From positions 62,001 through 126,000 of the forward strand of contig JBCCHB010000024.1 of the NCBI GenBank assembly GCA_039028975.1: a DNA stretch of 64,000 bases. Reading direction: 5' to 3'. A program made the translations under genes and the position numbers. Source of the DNA: JAHBNG01 sp039028975 (GTDB taxonomy: Bacteria; Chloroflexota; Anaerolineae; Caldilineales; Caldilineaceae). The notes below the pieces were generated by a model, which saw only the letters and a program-made list of their open reading frames with translations, did not search any database and was not told the DNA's origin. Below, in pieces: positions 8,322-17,052 of the stretch (the first letter of the stretch is position 1; each line of letters starts with the position of its first letter).

Positions 8322-9152
8322 TCAGAGTTTGAGTCCACCTTGCGTCAACCCCTCAACAAAACGCCTCTGTAGCAACAAAAAGATGATCAACACTGGCATG
8401 ATCATCATAACCGCGCCTGCACTAGTCAACGCCCAATCCTGACCAAAACGCTGTTGGAAGTGGTAATAGCTCGTTGTAACGGGCAGCATGGCATCATCTT
8501 GTAAAAAGATGAGTGCTACCTGAAATTCACCCCAGATTGCAAGAGCCACCACAAGTCCAACTGTTAAGAAGGCTGGCCACATAAGGGGTAGCACAACTCG
8601 TGAAAGCACCTGCCACTCATTTGCTCCATCTACACGCGCAGCGTCTTCAAAGTCATGTGGCAGGCCCACCAAAAATGAACGCAATAGGAAAATAGCAAAG
8701 GGTGAATTGAGCGCAATGTAGATAATCATCAAGCCCACGCGACTGTTGAGCAGCCCCAGGTTGCGCCAGAGAATAAAGAGCGGAATTACGTAAAGCCAAA
8801 AAGGCAAAGTGGAGATCGTTAACATATAGACCATGTACCAGCCACCACCAGGTGGTTCCAGTCTAGCCAAGCTATACGCTGCCATGCCACCGAGAAAAAG
8901 CACGCCAATAACCGTTCCGACTACAAAGATCAGGCTATTAGTCATGGTCGTGGCAAAGCCGCCCTGCACCCATGCTTCTGTGAAGTTTTGCCAGTGAAAC
9001 GAGGAGGGAATTCCTAAGGGGTTGGATCCCATTTCCAAGTTGCTCTTGACCGAATTGAAGACGAGGACCGCCATAGGCCCCAAAGAAAAGAACATGAGGA
9101 TGATCAAGATAGCGTAATGAAGCAGTGAGTTCTGGTGATGTCTGTTTTGCAT
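8322..9152 (-). CDS. Carbohydrate ABC transporter permease (MalG-like)
   Basis: A 276-residue inner-membrane permease of the MalG/CUT1 type with six predicted spans. The EAA loop is visible as EDAARVDGANEWQVLSRVVLPLMWPA, which contacts the ATPase. The frame extends 56 codons upstream into the preceding permease gene, but MQNRHHQNSLLHYAIL at 9152 gives the normal N-terminus and length. It is the last gene of the binding protein-permease-permease operon. The partner ATPase (MsmK/MalK type) is not encoded nearby, as is usual for systems that share one ATPase. Confidence 0.92.
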   Translation of the reverse strand: MQNRHHQNSLLHYAILIILMFFSLGPMAVLVFNSVKSNLEMGSNPLGIPSSFHWQNFTEAWVQGGFATTMTNSLIFVVGTVIGVLFLGGMAAYSLARLEPPGGGWYMVYMLTISTLPFWLYVIPLFILWRNLGLLNSRVGLMIIYIALNSPFAIFLLRSFLVGLPHDFEDAARVDGANEWQVLSRVVLPLMWPAFLTVGLVVALAIWGEFQVALIFLQDDAMLPVTTSYYHFQQRFGQDWALTSAGAVMMIMPVLIIFLLLQRRFVEGLTQGGLKL

Positions 9153-9273
9153 ATGGAATCTTTCTCTTGGCCTAAGTTCAAAACTACTTCCGGAAGCGAT
9201 GTGAACAATCTGGTCGGTGCTCCTCCACAGGCAGCCACAGAAGCCAGTTGCTTTTTCTACAACAGTCCTAGGG

Positions 9274-10218
9274 CTAGGCCTCCCAGCCTCGTTGGCGCAT
9301 AATGGCAAAGACTGTAGCAATTAAACCAGCAATGGCGCTAATCGTAATACCAATGGCAGCTGCATACCCAGCCTCAAAGCGGCGAAACGCCTGTTTATAC
9401 AGATGAGTTGCCACCAGTTCCGAAGCGCCTGCCGGTCCTCCTTCAGTGAGAATCCAAACATAATCAAAGCCCAAGAATGACCAGATAGCCGTCATCATGA
9501 CCATGAAAAAGATAGTTGGTCGAATGCCCGGAAGAGTGACATGGCGAAACTCCTGACGACGATTGGCCCCGTCTATCTTGGCCGCATCATAGAGGTCAGC
9601 TGGGATATTTTGCATGGCAGTCAGAAAAAGAATCATTAGAAATCCCCACCAATGCCAATTGTCCGCAAACATGATAGCTGCTAGAGCCGTATTTTTGTCA
9701 CCCAGATAAGCGTGATCCAAACCAGGAATACCCCATTTGGCCAGTTGGGCACCAAAACCTAAGGTAGGGTTATAGAGCATGCGCCAAATAAAGGCGGCGA
9801 CTACGCTAGGTAGAATATAAGGTACAAAGTAGGACGTACGTAAAATCATGGCTCCTCGCCGCACCCGAGCCAGCATGGAGGCCACAATCAGCGCCATAAT
9901 AAAGGGAACTGTAACAAAAAAGAGCAACCACCAGATGTTGTGGCGAAAGGCAATACGGAAATTGTCGTCTTCAAAGAATAGCTCTTGAAAATTCCGCAAC
10001 CCCACAAATTCGGCTGGGCCATAGCCCGACCATTCCGTCAGCGAATAGTAAACGCCCGACAAAGATGGACCCACGACCACAATCAGATGCAGTAGCGTGA
10101 TCGGGGCAATAAAGAGCCAGGGCAAGATCCTTTTCCGAAATCGATTACCGCGAAACCGTGTATTTGGTTGCTGGCGAACTGCCATATCACTGGCAGAAGT
10201 CGTGCTAGTCGAAGCCAA
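9274..10218 (-). CDS. Carbohydrate ABC transporter permease (MalF-like)
   Basis: A 314-residue sugar permease of the MalF/UgpA/CUT1 type. ILPWLFIAPITLLHLIVVVGPSL is the first span, and LYDAAKIDGANRRQEFRHVTLPGIRPTIFF is the EAA loop. I chose TTG at 10218 because AAAGGA lies 8 nt upstream; a TTG at 10239 and an ATG at 10185 are alternatives without a good SD. It lies 106 nt downstream of the binding protein gene, and the next permease starts 122 nt further on, all on the minus strand. It acts with the solute-binding lipoprotein to import a sugar or polyol. Confidence 0.92.
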   Translation of the reverse strand: MASTSTTSASDMAVRQQPNTRFRGNRFRKRILPWLFIAPITLLHLIVVVGPSLSGVYYSLTEWSGYGPAEFVGLRNFQELFFEDDNFRIAFRHNIWWLLFFVTVPFIMALIVASMLARVRRGAMILRTSYFVPYILPSVVAAFIWRMLYNPTLGFGAQLAKWGIPGLDHAYLGDKNTALAAIMFADNWHWWGFLMILFLTAMQNIPADLYDAAKIDGANRRQEFRHVTLPGIRPTIFFMVMMTAIWSFLGFDYVWILTEGGPAGASELVATHLYKQAFRRFEAGYAAAIGITISAIAGLIATVFAIMRQRGWEA

Positions 10219-10324
10219 GAGAGATGTCCTTTCGCTCAAAGAAGGTGAAGAGGTGGAGGGATAACGAGATGAAGGGGGAGCTCAGTCATCTTGTCAACCC
10301 CTCACCTTGTTATCCTATCATCTC

Positions 10325-11674
10325 CTACCGATCAGGAATCTCCAACGTCTCACCAGCCAACATCTCCTCCTGGAAGATTTTGTCAATCTCGGCCATGTAT
10401 TCTTCTGGCGTCATGTCTCCAACCCAAACCTTTTCGATCTCTTCATAGAGGAATGTATCTGTCTTGGGCGGCCAGAAGGTCCAAGCAGTATAGCCATAGC
10501 GTCCTTCATCAGATGCGACGGCCATATCAGCAAAAATAGCTGCCATGCGCTCATCTATACCTTCGAGTTGAGAGGTATCAATGCGAATGGGGGCCGGTGC
10601 GCGTCGGCATTCCGCGTAAAGTCTCGACTGAATCTCTGGCGAGAAATAGTGAGTCAAAAATTCAGCGGCAGCTTCTGGGTTGGCTGAGTTCTTGTTGATG
10701 GACTGAGTACCACCCAAGCCGATACTGTATATATCTTCGCCAGTGACAGAAGGCATGGGAACCCAATCCCATTCATTGCCATGGTCGGTCTCCTCGCCAA
10801 AGTAGTCAGCCTCGCGACCGTAGAACCAAGTGCCTTCCATGTTCATGACGGCCTTGCCTTCAGCAAATGCGGTGCTGAACTGGGTAAAATCTGCGGCCAG
10901 GAAGTTCTCAACGCTGCCCATCCAGTGACCTTTTTGCATCATATCATTCAAAATAGTAATGCCCTGAACAAAGTCTGGATCGGTCCAGGAAATTTCACCC
11001 TTGAGAGCCTGGTACGTCTTCTCTGGGCCAGCTACTTTGTTGATGAATTCGGTAAAGAACCACTCATTACAGGCCTGACACTGTCCGGCCTGACCAGCAA
11101 ATGGGATCACCCCTGCTTCAGCAATCTGATCGGCTAAAGCAATCAGCTCATCCATGGTCGTGGGCGGTTCCCAACCATTCTCTTCAAAAACAGTCTTGTT
11201 GTAGTAGAGAACGATGGTTTCCAGCTCTTGAGGAAGGCTGTAGAGTTTACCTTCAACTCGGCCCATATTCAATGCCCAAGGAACAAATAGTTCATCCCAT
11301 CCAAATTGATCGACAAAGTCATCCATCGGGACAACCTGACCAGCCAGGGCCAGTTCAGCCACAAACGCCGGTCCGTTAGTCGGAATCAGGTCTGGGCCTG
11401 CGCCACCTGCCAAAGCTGGCCGCACAGCATCGTTCACATCGGCCTTTTGCTCGGCAGTGACTTCAATTGTTTCGCTCTGTTCATTGAAGGAATCGACAGC
11501 TACCTCAATTAGGCAGGTCGAAGAGTCATTGGTTCCCACCCACATGGTAACTTGGGTCTTTTCACCTGCTGCACCACCACCATCAGTTGGGGCAGCCGCG
11601 GGGCACGCCACCAACAGAAGCGATAGAGCAGCTAGTACAAAAACCGCACGCATTGATAGATTCGGGATTCTCAC
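10325..11674 (-). CDS. ABC transporter solute-binding lipoprotein (family 1, sugar type)
   Basis: A 449-residue extracellular solute-binding protein. The signal peptide ends in LLLVAC, a lipobox, so the mature protein is lipid-anchored at Cys24 and preceded by hydrophobic residues. The start is GTG at 11674 with a near-perfect SD, AGGAGG, 7 nt upstream. KTQVTMWVGTNDSSTC begins the mature fold; ALAGGAGPDLI and NGWEPPTTMDELIALAD are characteristic of family 1 sugar-binding proteins, and NKNSANPEAAAEFLTH is the C-terminal hinge region. It captures a carbohydrate and delivers it to the two permeases encoded directly downstream. The stop codon lies inside a CCTACCGA octamer, the unit that is tandemly repeated at the end of the RraA gene. 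Confidence 0.93.
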   Translation of the reverse strand: MRIPNLSMRAVFVLAALSLLLVACPAAAPTDGGGAAGEKTQVTMWVGTNDSSTCLIEVAVDSFNEQSETIEVTAEQKADVNDAVRPALAGGAGPDLIPTNGPAFVAELALAGQVVPMDDFVDQFGWDELFVPWALNMGRVEGKLYSLPQELETIVLYYNKTVFEENGWEPPTTMDELIALADQIAEAGVIPFAGQAGQCQACNEWFFTEFINKVAGPEKTYQALKGEISWTDPDFVQGITILNDMMQKGHWMGSVENFLAADFTQFSTAFAEGKAVMNMEGTWFYGREADYFGEETDHGNEWDWVPMPSVTGEDIYSIGLGGTQSINKNSANPEAAAEFLTHYFSPEIQSRLYAECRRAPAPIRIDTSQLEGIDERMAAIFADMAVASDEGRYGYTAWTFWPPKTDTFLYEEIEKVWVGDMTPEEYMAEIDKIFQEEMLAGETLEIPDR

Positions 11675-11762
11675 TTTAGTTCCTCCTGTAAAAGTGTTTT
11701 GATATACAACGAAGACTCAGATGTTCAAATACTTGCGAACAAGATATCCCATAAAATCACTT

Positions 11763-11795
11763 AAGAGAGGGTAAAGAGACCGCCTCAACTCTCTT
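11763..11795. terminator. Weak hairpin between cupin gene and sugar ABC operon
   Basis: AAGAGAG (11763-11769) and CTCTCTT (11789-11795) can pair around a 19-nt loop, 35 nt past the cupin stop codon. There is no T run, so termination is doubtful. The 155-bp gap that contains it should also carry the promoter of the sugar ABC operon. Confidence 0.3.
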
Positions 11796-11829
11796 CACTC
11801 TTTATGGTTCAACTTATTTGCTCCTTAGG

Positions 11830-12477
11830 CTACTCAGAATAAGCCTCATCAACTGTCCGCGAACCAAACTCATTCCACACATCACCAAACTCAGCCAAAG
11901 TGCTGTAAACGCTGGAAAGAGCGTCCCACATGGCGTTACGGGCTTGGATGACGGTTTCTTGATCACCCGCATCGAGGGCCGCTTTGACGGCTTCAGCCTG
12001 TTGACGAACTGTCTCCGTATGGATCTGGGCAGCTTGGCTAAACGTATCCGATGCGGCAACGCAGCGATCGACCAGTTCCGCAGTGGATGTAGTGCGATCT
12101 GGTTCTAGATCATACGAGGTGTTAACGGTGAAGCGAGGCGGTTTTTTATTGCCGTTATCATCCCACATGGTATGGGTAGGTTGTATGTGGGGCGTGACCG
12201 AAAGATACATAATCACCTCGTCTTCGCCCACATTTTCGACGGAATGCCACTCATCTGTCAGGGCAATGCACATTTGCCCGGGACCGAGGGTGGCTTTTTC
12301 TCCGTCAACATTAAATTCAGCTTGTCCTTGGAGGATGAGGAAGATCTCGTGGCCTAGATCATGGGTGTGACCTTCGTTGAACTGGCCGACCTCCATTTTG
12401 AGAAAGCGAGAACGTATTTGGGGAGTGACAAGAAGATTTTTGATATCGGTGCGGAAGTCATAGACTTGGAGGGCCAT
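11830..12477 (-). CDS. Cupin-domain protein
   Basis: A 215-residue single-domain cupin with a helical C-terminal extension. Motif 1 reads FNEGHTHDLGHEIFLILQG, giving the His-x-His and Glu metal ligands; motif 2 is LGPGQMCIALTDEWHSVEN with the fourth ligand His. The cupin barrel spans about residues 20-120; the remainder (TSTAELVDRCVAASDTF onward) is alpha-helical and unlike standard cupins. The family includes sugar isomerases, dioxygenases and sensor domains, so function is open. Start at 12477 has AAAGGA 9 nt upstream. The leader shares the GACTTTTTAGCCAAA motif with the Gfo/Idh/MocA gene, which hints at shared control or shared origin of the leaders. Confidence 0.85.
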   Translation of the reverse strand: MALQVYDFRTDIKNLLVTPQIRSRFLKMEVGQFNEGHTHDLGHEIFLILQGQAEFNVDGEKATLGPGQMCIALTDEWHSVENVGEDEVIMYLSVTPHIQPTHTMWDDNGNKKPPRFTVNTSYDLEPDRTTSTAELVDRCVAASDTFSQAAQIHTETVRQQAEAVKAALDAGDQETVIQARNAMWDALSSVYSTLAEFGDVWNEFGSRTVDEAYSE

Positions 12478-12488
12478 AGTTTGGTTCC

Positions 12489-12504
12489 TTTTGGCTAAAA
12501 AGTC
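12489..12504 (-). promoter_or_regulatory. Leader motif shared with the dehydrogenase gene at 5914
   Basis: GACTTTTTAGCCAAAA on the minus strand, just before the SD of the cupin gene. It matches the repeat unit in the Gfo/Idh/MocA leader, and both motifs are followed by GGA and an AACCAAA segment before ATG. Confidence 0.45.
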
Positions 12505-12523
12505 ATCGTTTGGTCTCTAGACT

Positions 12524-12602
12524 AGGAATGAGTTGTAAATAATTTACGCGTTTCAATCGGGTGTAGCCTCTTCAAGTGCTCAAGTTATTTAATTCCCGTT
12601 CC
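12524..12602. repeat. Dispersed 79-bp intergenic repeat, copy A
   Basis: This stretch aligns along its whole length with 18446-18524 at roughly three of four positions by eye: AGGAATGAGTTG, then GTTTCAA-CGGGT-TAGCC, TCAA-TG-TCA-GTTATTT and CGTTCC are shared. Both copies begin AGGAA and end TTCC, a possible terminal inverted repeat. They are intergenic, of the same length and in the same orientation. It may be a MITE-like element or conserved leader. Confidence 0.6.
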
Positions 12603-12635
12603 ATAAAGTAATTCTGTTACCAGAATTAAGGTTCC

Positions 12636-13553
12636 TCAATCAATCCTTTGCCTTAACTTAGGGTCTAGATAATCCCTCAGCGCATCCCCAATCAAATTTG
12701 CCGATAGAATCGCAAGGGTAATCGCTACGCCAGGAAATACAACCAACCACCAAGGTGGACGGAACGCAGCGGCCAACACCCCACCCAGCATATTGCCCCA
12801 ACTGGGCGCTGGCGGTGGAATGCCCATGCCCAAAAAACTCAACGCCGATTCAGCAAAGATGGCCCCGCCCAAATGCAATGTCGCCACAATTAAAATCGGA
12901 GCCACACACTGAGGAGCAACATGCTTCCACATGATCCCCCAAGTCGGCACCCCAATACAACGGGCTGCCTCCACATAAGATGTCTCCTTGATGGTCAAAA
13001 CAACTGAGCGGGTAATGCGCGTGGCCGATGGAATCCGCGTCACGGCAATGGCCACAATCACCGTCGTTAAGCCAGCACCCAAAGCAACCAGAAGCAGCAA
13101 CGCCAAAATCAAGCCTGGAAAAGACATGAGAATATCAACTAGGCGCTGACTAATCAAGTCAAAGCGTTCGCCTAGGTAACCACTTGCCAATCCCCAGATA
13201 AACCCTACAGAGTCACCAATCAGAACAGCTGTAAAAGCAACAATCAGTGTAATGCGTGTGCCAAAGATAATCCGGCTCAACACATCGCGCCCCAGCCGGT
13301 CGGTGCCCAATAGATGTTCAGCGGTCGGGCCTTCCTCTAGGTAAGTTGGCTCTAACGGATCATGGGGTGAAATCTGCTCGGCAAAGAGCGCCACTACAAT
13401 AATAATGATCCAAACCAATATGGAGACAGCGCCAATGGGTGACGAGCGCATAAAACCGCCAAATCCATCCACGGCGCGCCGAAAAAGTCCTACCGTCCGC
13501 CGTATGGACGCGCCATCACCTTGACTTGACAGGGATTTACTTAATTGGCTCAT
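12636..13553 (-). CDS. Peptide-type ABC transporter permease (DppC-like)
   Basis: A 305-residue permease of the DppC/OppC family. An N-terminal span (SILVWIIIIVVALFAEQISPHDP) is followed by the conserved HLLGTDRLGRDVLSRIIFGTR segment, and YVEAARCIGVPTWGIMWKHVAPQ is the EAA loop that contacts the ATPase. C-terminal SALSFLGMGIPPPAPSWGNML is typical of the family. It pairs with the DppB-like protein and the binding protein encoded upstream to import peptides, or other solutes such as oligosaccharides and opines that this family can carry. No DppD/DppF ATPases are in the window. A 279-nt gap separates it from dppB and carries a palindrome that may be an internal control site. Confidence 0.93.
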   Translation of the reverse strand: MSQLSKSLSSQGDGASIRRTVGLFRRAVDGFGGFMRSSPIGAVSILVWIIIIVVALFAEQISPHDPLEPTYLEEGPTAEHLLGTDRLGRDVLSRIIFGTRITLIVAFTAVLIGDSVGFIWGLASGYLGERFDLISQRLVDILMSFPGLILALLLLVALGAGLTTVIVAIAVTRIPSATRITRSVVLTIKETSYVEAARCIGVPTWGIMWKHVAPQCVAPILIVATLHLGGAIFAESALSFLGMGIPPPAPSWGNMLGGVLAAAFRPPWWLVVFPGVAITLAILSANLIGDALRDYLDPKLRQRID

Positions 13554-13629
13554 AAATTACTCATAGTGGTTGTTCTGTAGCTTCTCTTATTCATTAATAT
13601 CAAGGTCGGTATTTCGTAGACTATACTAA

Positions 13630-13638
13630 TACAGTGTA
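13630..13638. promoter_or_regulatory. TACAGTGTA palindrome upstream of the DppC-like gene
   Basis: A 9-bp palindrome 77 bp upstream of the DppC-like start, in the 279-bp gap between the two permease genes. Its surroundings (ACTAATACAGTGTACTC then AA-TTTTG) recur at 16806-16830 upstream of the binding protein gene. A shared regulator site is a reasonable guess. Confidence 0.4.
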
Positions 13639-13832
13639 CTCAAAATTTTGCACCATTCGGATAGGCTATTGGTAGACCGTCCTTGCAGGGCGGTAGACGT
13701 CAAGAACCTGTGAGTTTCACTTGGAATAGGTCGAGTTCGACCTTTCCCGCCCAAAATGAACGGCCTACGGCTAAAGTATTAAAACTTAGGTACAGTGCAC
13801 TAACCCACCGACCGTTAGCTACGAGCCATCAG

Positions 13833-14795
13833 CTACTGATACCGAATCCGCGGGTCTACGAAGGCATAGCTTAGATCGACAATGAGGTTGATGAAGACGA
13901 AGATTAGCCCATAGATGAGCACGAGATTTTGTATCATCATCCAATCTCGCTCGGTGAGTGCTTGCACCAAAAGATTGCCCAACCCTGGTATGCCAAAGGC
14001 TTTTTCCACAGACACAGCGCCGCCGAGCAGACCTCCTAAGGCGAGTCCCGATGTGGTGATCACGGGGAGCATGGCATTTTTGAAGACGTGACGCCAAACC
14101 ACCAATGAATTGGCTAGACCTTTGGCGCGTGCGGTGCGGATATAGTCTTCATATAGCACCTCCAATGCGGCAGAGCGAGCCATACGTGCCGTCACCGCAG
14201 CTAATCCTGCCCCGAGGGCAAGAGAGGGAAGCAGGGTAATCTGCAAATTACCAATGGGGTCATCCCAGAACTGGATGATGGTCAAAGGCGGACGCCATGT
14301 AAAGACCAACACGGTAAAAAGGACAATGAGGAGACCAAGCCAATAGCTAGGAATCGCGATGAAGAGAGTCACTGTAAACCGAGTGACGTAATCCATCATT
14401 GAATTGCGCCACATGGCACTCAACATCCCTACCGGCACCCCAATCAGCCAGGAAAAGAGTACAGCCAAAATCGCAATCTGCGCGCTAATTGGGCCTCTCC
14501 GCTTTATCAGCGCGCTAATTGGCTCCGTTGTCCAGAACGAGGTTCCCAAGTTACCCGTTACTACTTGCCCCATCCAATCCAAATATTGCATATAGTAGGG
14601 TTTGTTCAGTCCTAAGCTCTCACGCAGCGTATCCAGCTCTTCTTCGGTTAGAACGTGGGTCCCGCCCGTCGACTGATCGGTGACCATCCGTAGCGGATCC
14701 CCGGGTAGGATGCGCATAGCGACAAAGATCAAGATCGTTACCCCAATAATCGTCGGGATAGCAATGAGTAAGCGGTTGAGGATATATCTGGACAT
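13833..14795 (-). CDS. Peptide-type ABC transporter permease (DppB-like)
   Basis: A 320-residue DppB/OppB family permease. RYILNRLLIAIPTIIGVTILIFVAMRILPGDP is the canonical N-terminal span and PGDP turn; LGLNKPYYMQYLDWMGQVVTGNLGTSFWT is the periplasmic conserved block; YIRTARAKGLANSLVVWRHVFKNAMLP is the EAA loop, and LVDLSYAFVDPRIRY is the family C-terminus. No strong SD precedes ATG at 14795. It follows the binding protein gene by 114 nt and precedes the DppC-like gene, giving the standard binding protein-B-C order. Confidence 0.95.
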   Translation of the reverse strand: MSRYILNRLLIAIPTIIGVTILIFVAMRILPGDPLRMVTDQSTGGTHVLTEEELDTLRESLGLNKPYYMQYLDWMGQVVTGNLGTSFWTTEPISALIKRRGPISAQIAILAVLFSWLIGVPVGMLSAMWRNSMMDYVTRFTVTLFIAIPSYWLGLLIVLFTVLVFTWRPPLTIIQFWDDPIGNLQITLLPSLALGAGLAAVTARMARSAALEVLYEDYIRTARAKGLANSLVVWRHVFKNAMLPVITTSGLALGGLLGGAVSVEKAFGIPGLGNLLVQALTERDWMMIQNLVLIYGLIFVFINLIVDLSYAFVDPRIRYQ

Positions 14796-14909
14796 ATTGT
14801 ATCAAGAGATGATTGAAATGAATAAGATGAGTAGGATGATTGAGATGAACATGTTCATTCCTTCATCTTCCTCACTCCCTCATCTTATTCACCTTGTCAT
14901 CTTGCCATC

Positions 14910-16640
14910 TTAAGCTTGGTCCATCCAAACAGTCTCGATGCGTGCCCACTGGGCTACGACGCGCTCATCTAAAGCCAGGCCGTGAACCCGTTGGTTCCAC
15001 ATGGGTAAGTGGAAGGTGTAACCAATCAGATAATCTGGCGGATCTTCGTCAAGAATATCCATGGCCTGAGCAATCATTTCACCCCTTGCGGCTGGATCCA
15101 GTTCATTGTCAATCTGATCCAGTAGGGCATCGAACTCGGTGTTGGAGTAGCCGCCAAAGTTTTGGGAGCCACCCGTTCGCCACCACAGATTCCCCTTGGG
15201 CGACATATCGGTCAGGCCGTGGCCACGAGTGTGAAGCATCATCTGATAGGTGCCTGCTGCCTGCTCTTCGCTGAGCAAAGCCCGCTCGATGATGCGGATT
15301 TCAGCCTCAATCCCAATATTGCGCATGAGCATATCTTGGAAGGCAGGAGCCAGTAGCTCTGCTTGTGGGCCGGCCGCGGCCAGCAGCTCTACGCCTTGAA
15401 TCCCGTCTGGGAATCCAGCGTCCGCAAGTAGCGCTTTGGCCGTCGCAATATCTTCTTCCTTGTCTTCACGGTAGCCAGGAAGCCCGGCAATGGCATCTGG
15501 TGTCGTGGCATACTGATCTCCAAAGGGAATCCAACGAGTCAGGTTGATCTGCTCTTGGGTCGAGAAGGCGCGTACCAGATTCTGTCTGCTGACGCCCAGG
15601 TGAATAGCTTGGCGCACTCGCGGATCGTTGAATGGTTCTGCATTGGTGTTGAACATCACCCAGTAAGCCCCTGTACTGGGGAACTTATTGACATGGATCT
15701 CTTCCCGATTCTCACCCTCTTGCCACGTCTCGAAGGCGACATTCCAAGACATATCCGCTTGGTCAGTCAAAACAGCCGTGCCTCGGTCAGACCAAGCAGG
15801 AACATGCAACATCTCTAGACCATCTACATAAGGCAACTCAGAGTCCCAGTAGTTCTCGTTGCGCTCAAAGACCCACTTCTCCGCTGTGAGATGTTCCACA
15901 AATTTGAAGGCACCCGTACCAGGGGCAATCGTCTCGCGCAGGTCAAAGTTGTTCTCTTCTAAGCTCTTCTTGGAGTAGATGACGTAGTTGTTGTCGCTGG
16001 CCAATAGATCGATGAAGTAGGCGCGTGGTGCGTTGAGATTGAACTGAACCGTCAGATCATCCACAGCCTCCACGCTATCAACCATGGTCAGATCACTCTG
16101 GAAGCGACTCACAACACCTTCTGGCGGATTCAGGATGCGCTCAAATGTGGCAACCACATCCGCAGAGGTGAATGGCTCGTCATCATGGAAGGTAACACCC
16201 TCACGCAGGGTAAAGGTGTAAGTCAACCCATCTTCGGATGCTTCCCAACTGGCAGCCAGATCGGGGACAACAGTACGCAAGCCATCTACTAGATTCCGGC
16301 GCACTAAGGCGTTATACATCATGCCAAGGACGTGGTTGCCCCCTCCCTGGTGGGCATCAAAGTGAGCCATCGTTACGCCAAAGGCCGTACGCAGCGTCCC
16401 TCCTCTTTGGGGCGTCCCTTCGGGGCGCATCATTCCACCTTCCCAACTAGCAGGACTCATCTCCGCTTCAGAAGCCATACTCTCCGAGCTAGTTTCTGGC
16501 TCTGCTTCTGGTGCGGCTGGGGAAGCACAAGCAGCGAAAAAGGTTGCACCAGCCGTTGCACTGGCAAGCTGCAAAAAGGTCCGTCGTGAAATGTTTTTCC
16601 TCTTTGGGCTGGGGATTGAACTTCGGTGTTTCTCATTCAC
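14910..16640 (-). CDS. ABC transporter solute-binding protein, family 5 (peptide/nickel type), Tat lipoprotein
   Basis: A 576-residue family 5 binding protein. The frame is open further upstream, but GTG at 16640 has AAAGGAG about 9 nt upstream and gives a sensible export signal: SRRTFLQLASATAGATFFAACAS has a twin-Arg motif and a lipobox Cys. The mature part contains RGGTLRTAFG, WEASEDGLTYTFTLREGVTFHDDEPFTSADVV, the family hallmark, and later NTNAEPFNDPRVRQAIHLGVSRQ. The substrate range of this family includes peptides, oligosaccharides and metals; it cannot be fixed here. It is the first gene of the binding protein-DppB-DppC set. Two inverted repeats lie upstream in the 541-bp gap and may be operators. 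Confidence 0.95.
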   Translation of the reverse strand: MNEKHRSSIPSPKRKNISRRTFLQLASATAGATFFAACASPAAPEAEPETSSESMASEAEMSPASWEGGMMRPEGTPQRGGTLRTAFGVTMAHFDAHQGGGNHVLGMMYNALVRRNLVDGLRTVVPDLAASWEASEDGLTYTFTLREGVTFHDDEPFTSADVVATFERILNPPEGVVSRFQSDLTMVDSVEAVDDLTVQFNLNAPRAYFIDLLASDNNYVIYSKKSLEENNFDLRETIAPGTGAFKFVEHLTAEKWVFERNENYWDSELPYVDGLEMLHVPAWSDRGTAVLTDQADMSWNVAFETWQEGENREEIHVNKFPSTGAYWVMFNTNAEPFNDPRVRQAIHLGVSRQNLVRAFSTQEQINLTRWIPFGDQYATTPDAIAGLPGYREDKEEDIATAKALLADAGFPDGIQGVELLAAAGPQAELLAPAFQDMLMRNIGIEAEIRIIERALLSEEQAAGTYQMMLHTRGHGLTDMSPKGNLWWRTGGSQNFGGYSNTEFDALLDQIDNELDPAARGEMIAQAMDILDEDPPDYLIGYTFHLPMWNQRVHGLALDERVVAQWARIETVWMDQA

Positions 16641-16700
16641 AATGTTTTCTCCTTTAGAGATATCGTCGGGTAGATATCCTGGGACAGATAAGTGTGACAT

Positions 16701-16745
16701 GTATACTATTGAACTTGTTGGCAAAACCGATTCAATAATCTATAC
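16701..16745. promoter_or_regulatory. Interrupted inverted repeat, possible operator
   Basis: GTATA (16701-16705) and TATTGAA (16707-16713) face TTCAATA (16731-16737) and TATAC (16741-16745). The dyad is 61 bp upstream of the binding protein start, a suitable position for a regulator of the transport operon. Confidence 0.4.
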
Positions 16746-16809
16746 AGTTACGGACACAGGGTATATAAATATTTATGGGACGTTTTACACAAGGGGGTGG
16801 GAAGACTAT

Positions 16810-16818
16810 TACAATGTA
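16810..16818. promoter_or_regulatory. TACAATGTA palindrome upstream of the binding protein gene
   Basis: This matches the palindrome upstream of the DppC-like gene (13630-13638) and shares its flanks (ACTATTACAATGTACTC followed by GAAGTTTTG). Two matching sites in one transport locus suggest a common regulator. Confidence 0.4.
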
Positions 16819-16899
16819 CTCGAAGTTTTGATAATTTAGGCTCCCATCCCGGGTACCTCTGGGTGCCTTCCCCCCAAAGTGGGAGAAGGGAGCTTGGTT

Positions 16900-16924
16900 C
16901 CCCTCTCCCAGGCTGGGAGAGGGG
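16900..16924. repeat. REP-like palindrome (CCCCTCTCCCA / TGGGAGAGGGG)
   Basis: An 11-bp perfect stem with a GGC loop. Flanking CCCCCCAAAGTGGGAG at about 16870-16885 is another imperfect palindrome of the same flavour. Such CTCTCCCA/TGGGAGAG elements are common dispersed repeats in several phyla. Confidence 0.75.
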
Positions 16925-17052
16925 CCAGAGGTGAGGGTGAAAAACGCTGGTTCTAATGTTGCATAACTTAGCTTACAATGCACTATACTCAGCTTAAGTC
17001 AAAAACGGGCGTTGGTCACTCAGGTAGGATTTGAGGGAAATGCCTGTTTTCA

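Noticed and set aside
9153..9320. Upstream extension of the MalG-like permease
   Set aside because: The extra 56 residues are not permease-like (Cys/Arg-rich) and overlap the preceding gene; ATG at 9152 gives normal length.
11763..11795. Strong intrinsic terminator
   Set aside because: Only 7-bp arms with a 19-nt loop and no T run; kept as a weak hairpin only.
13677..13693. tRNA-Ala(TGC)-like anticodon arm (5-bp stem, 7-nt loop CTTGCAG)
   Set aside because: No matching acceptor, D or T arm could be folded around it; the GTTCGA downstream is not at T-loop spacing.
16641..16724. N-terminal extension of the family 5 binding protein
   Set aside because: It would bury the Tat/lipoprotein signal; GTG at 16640 has a good SD.
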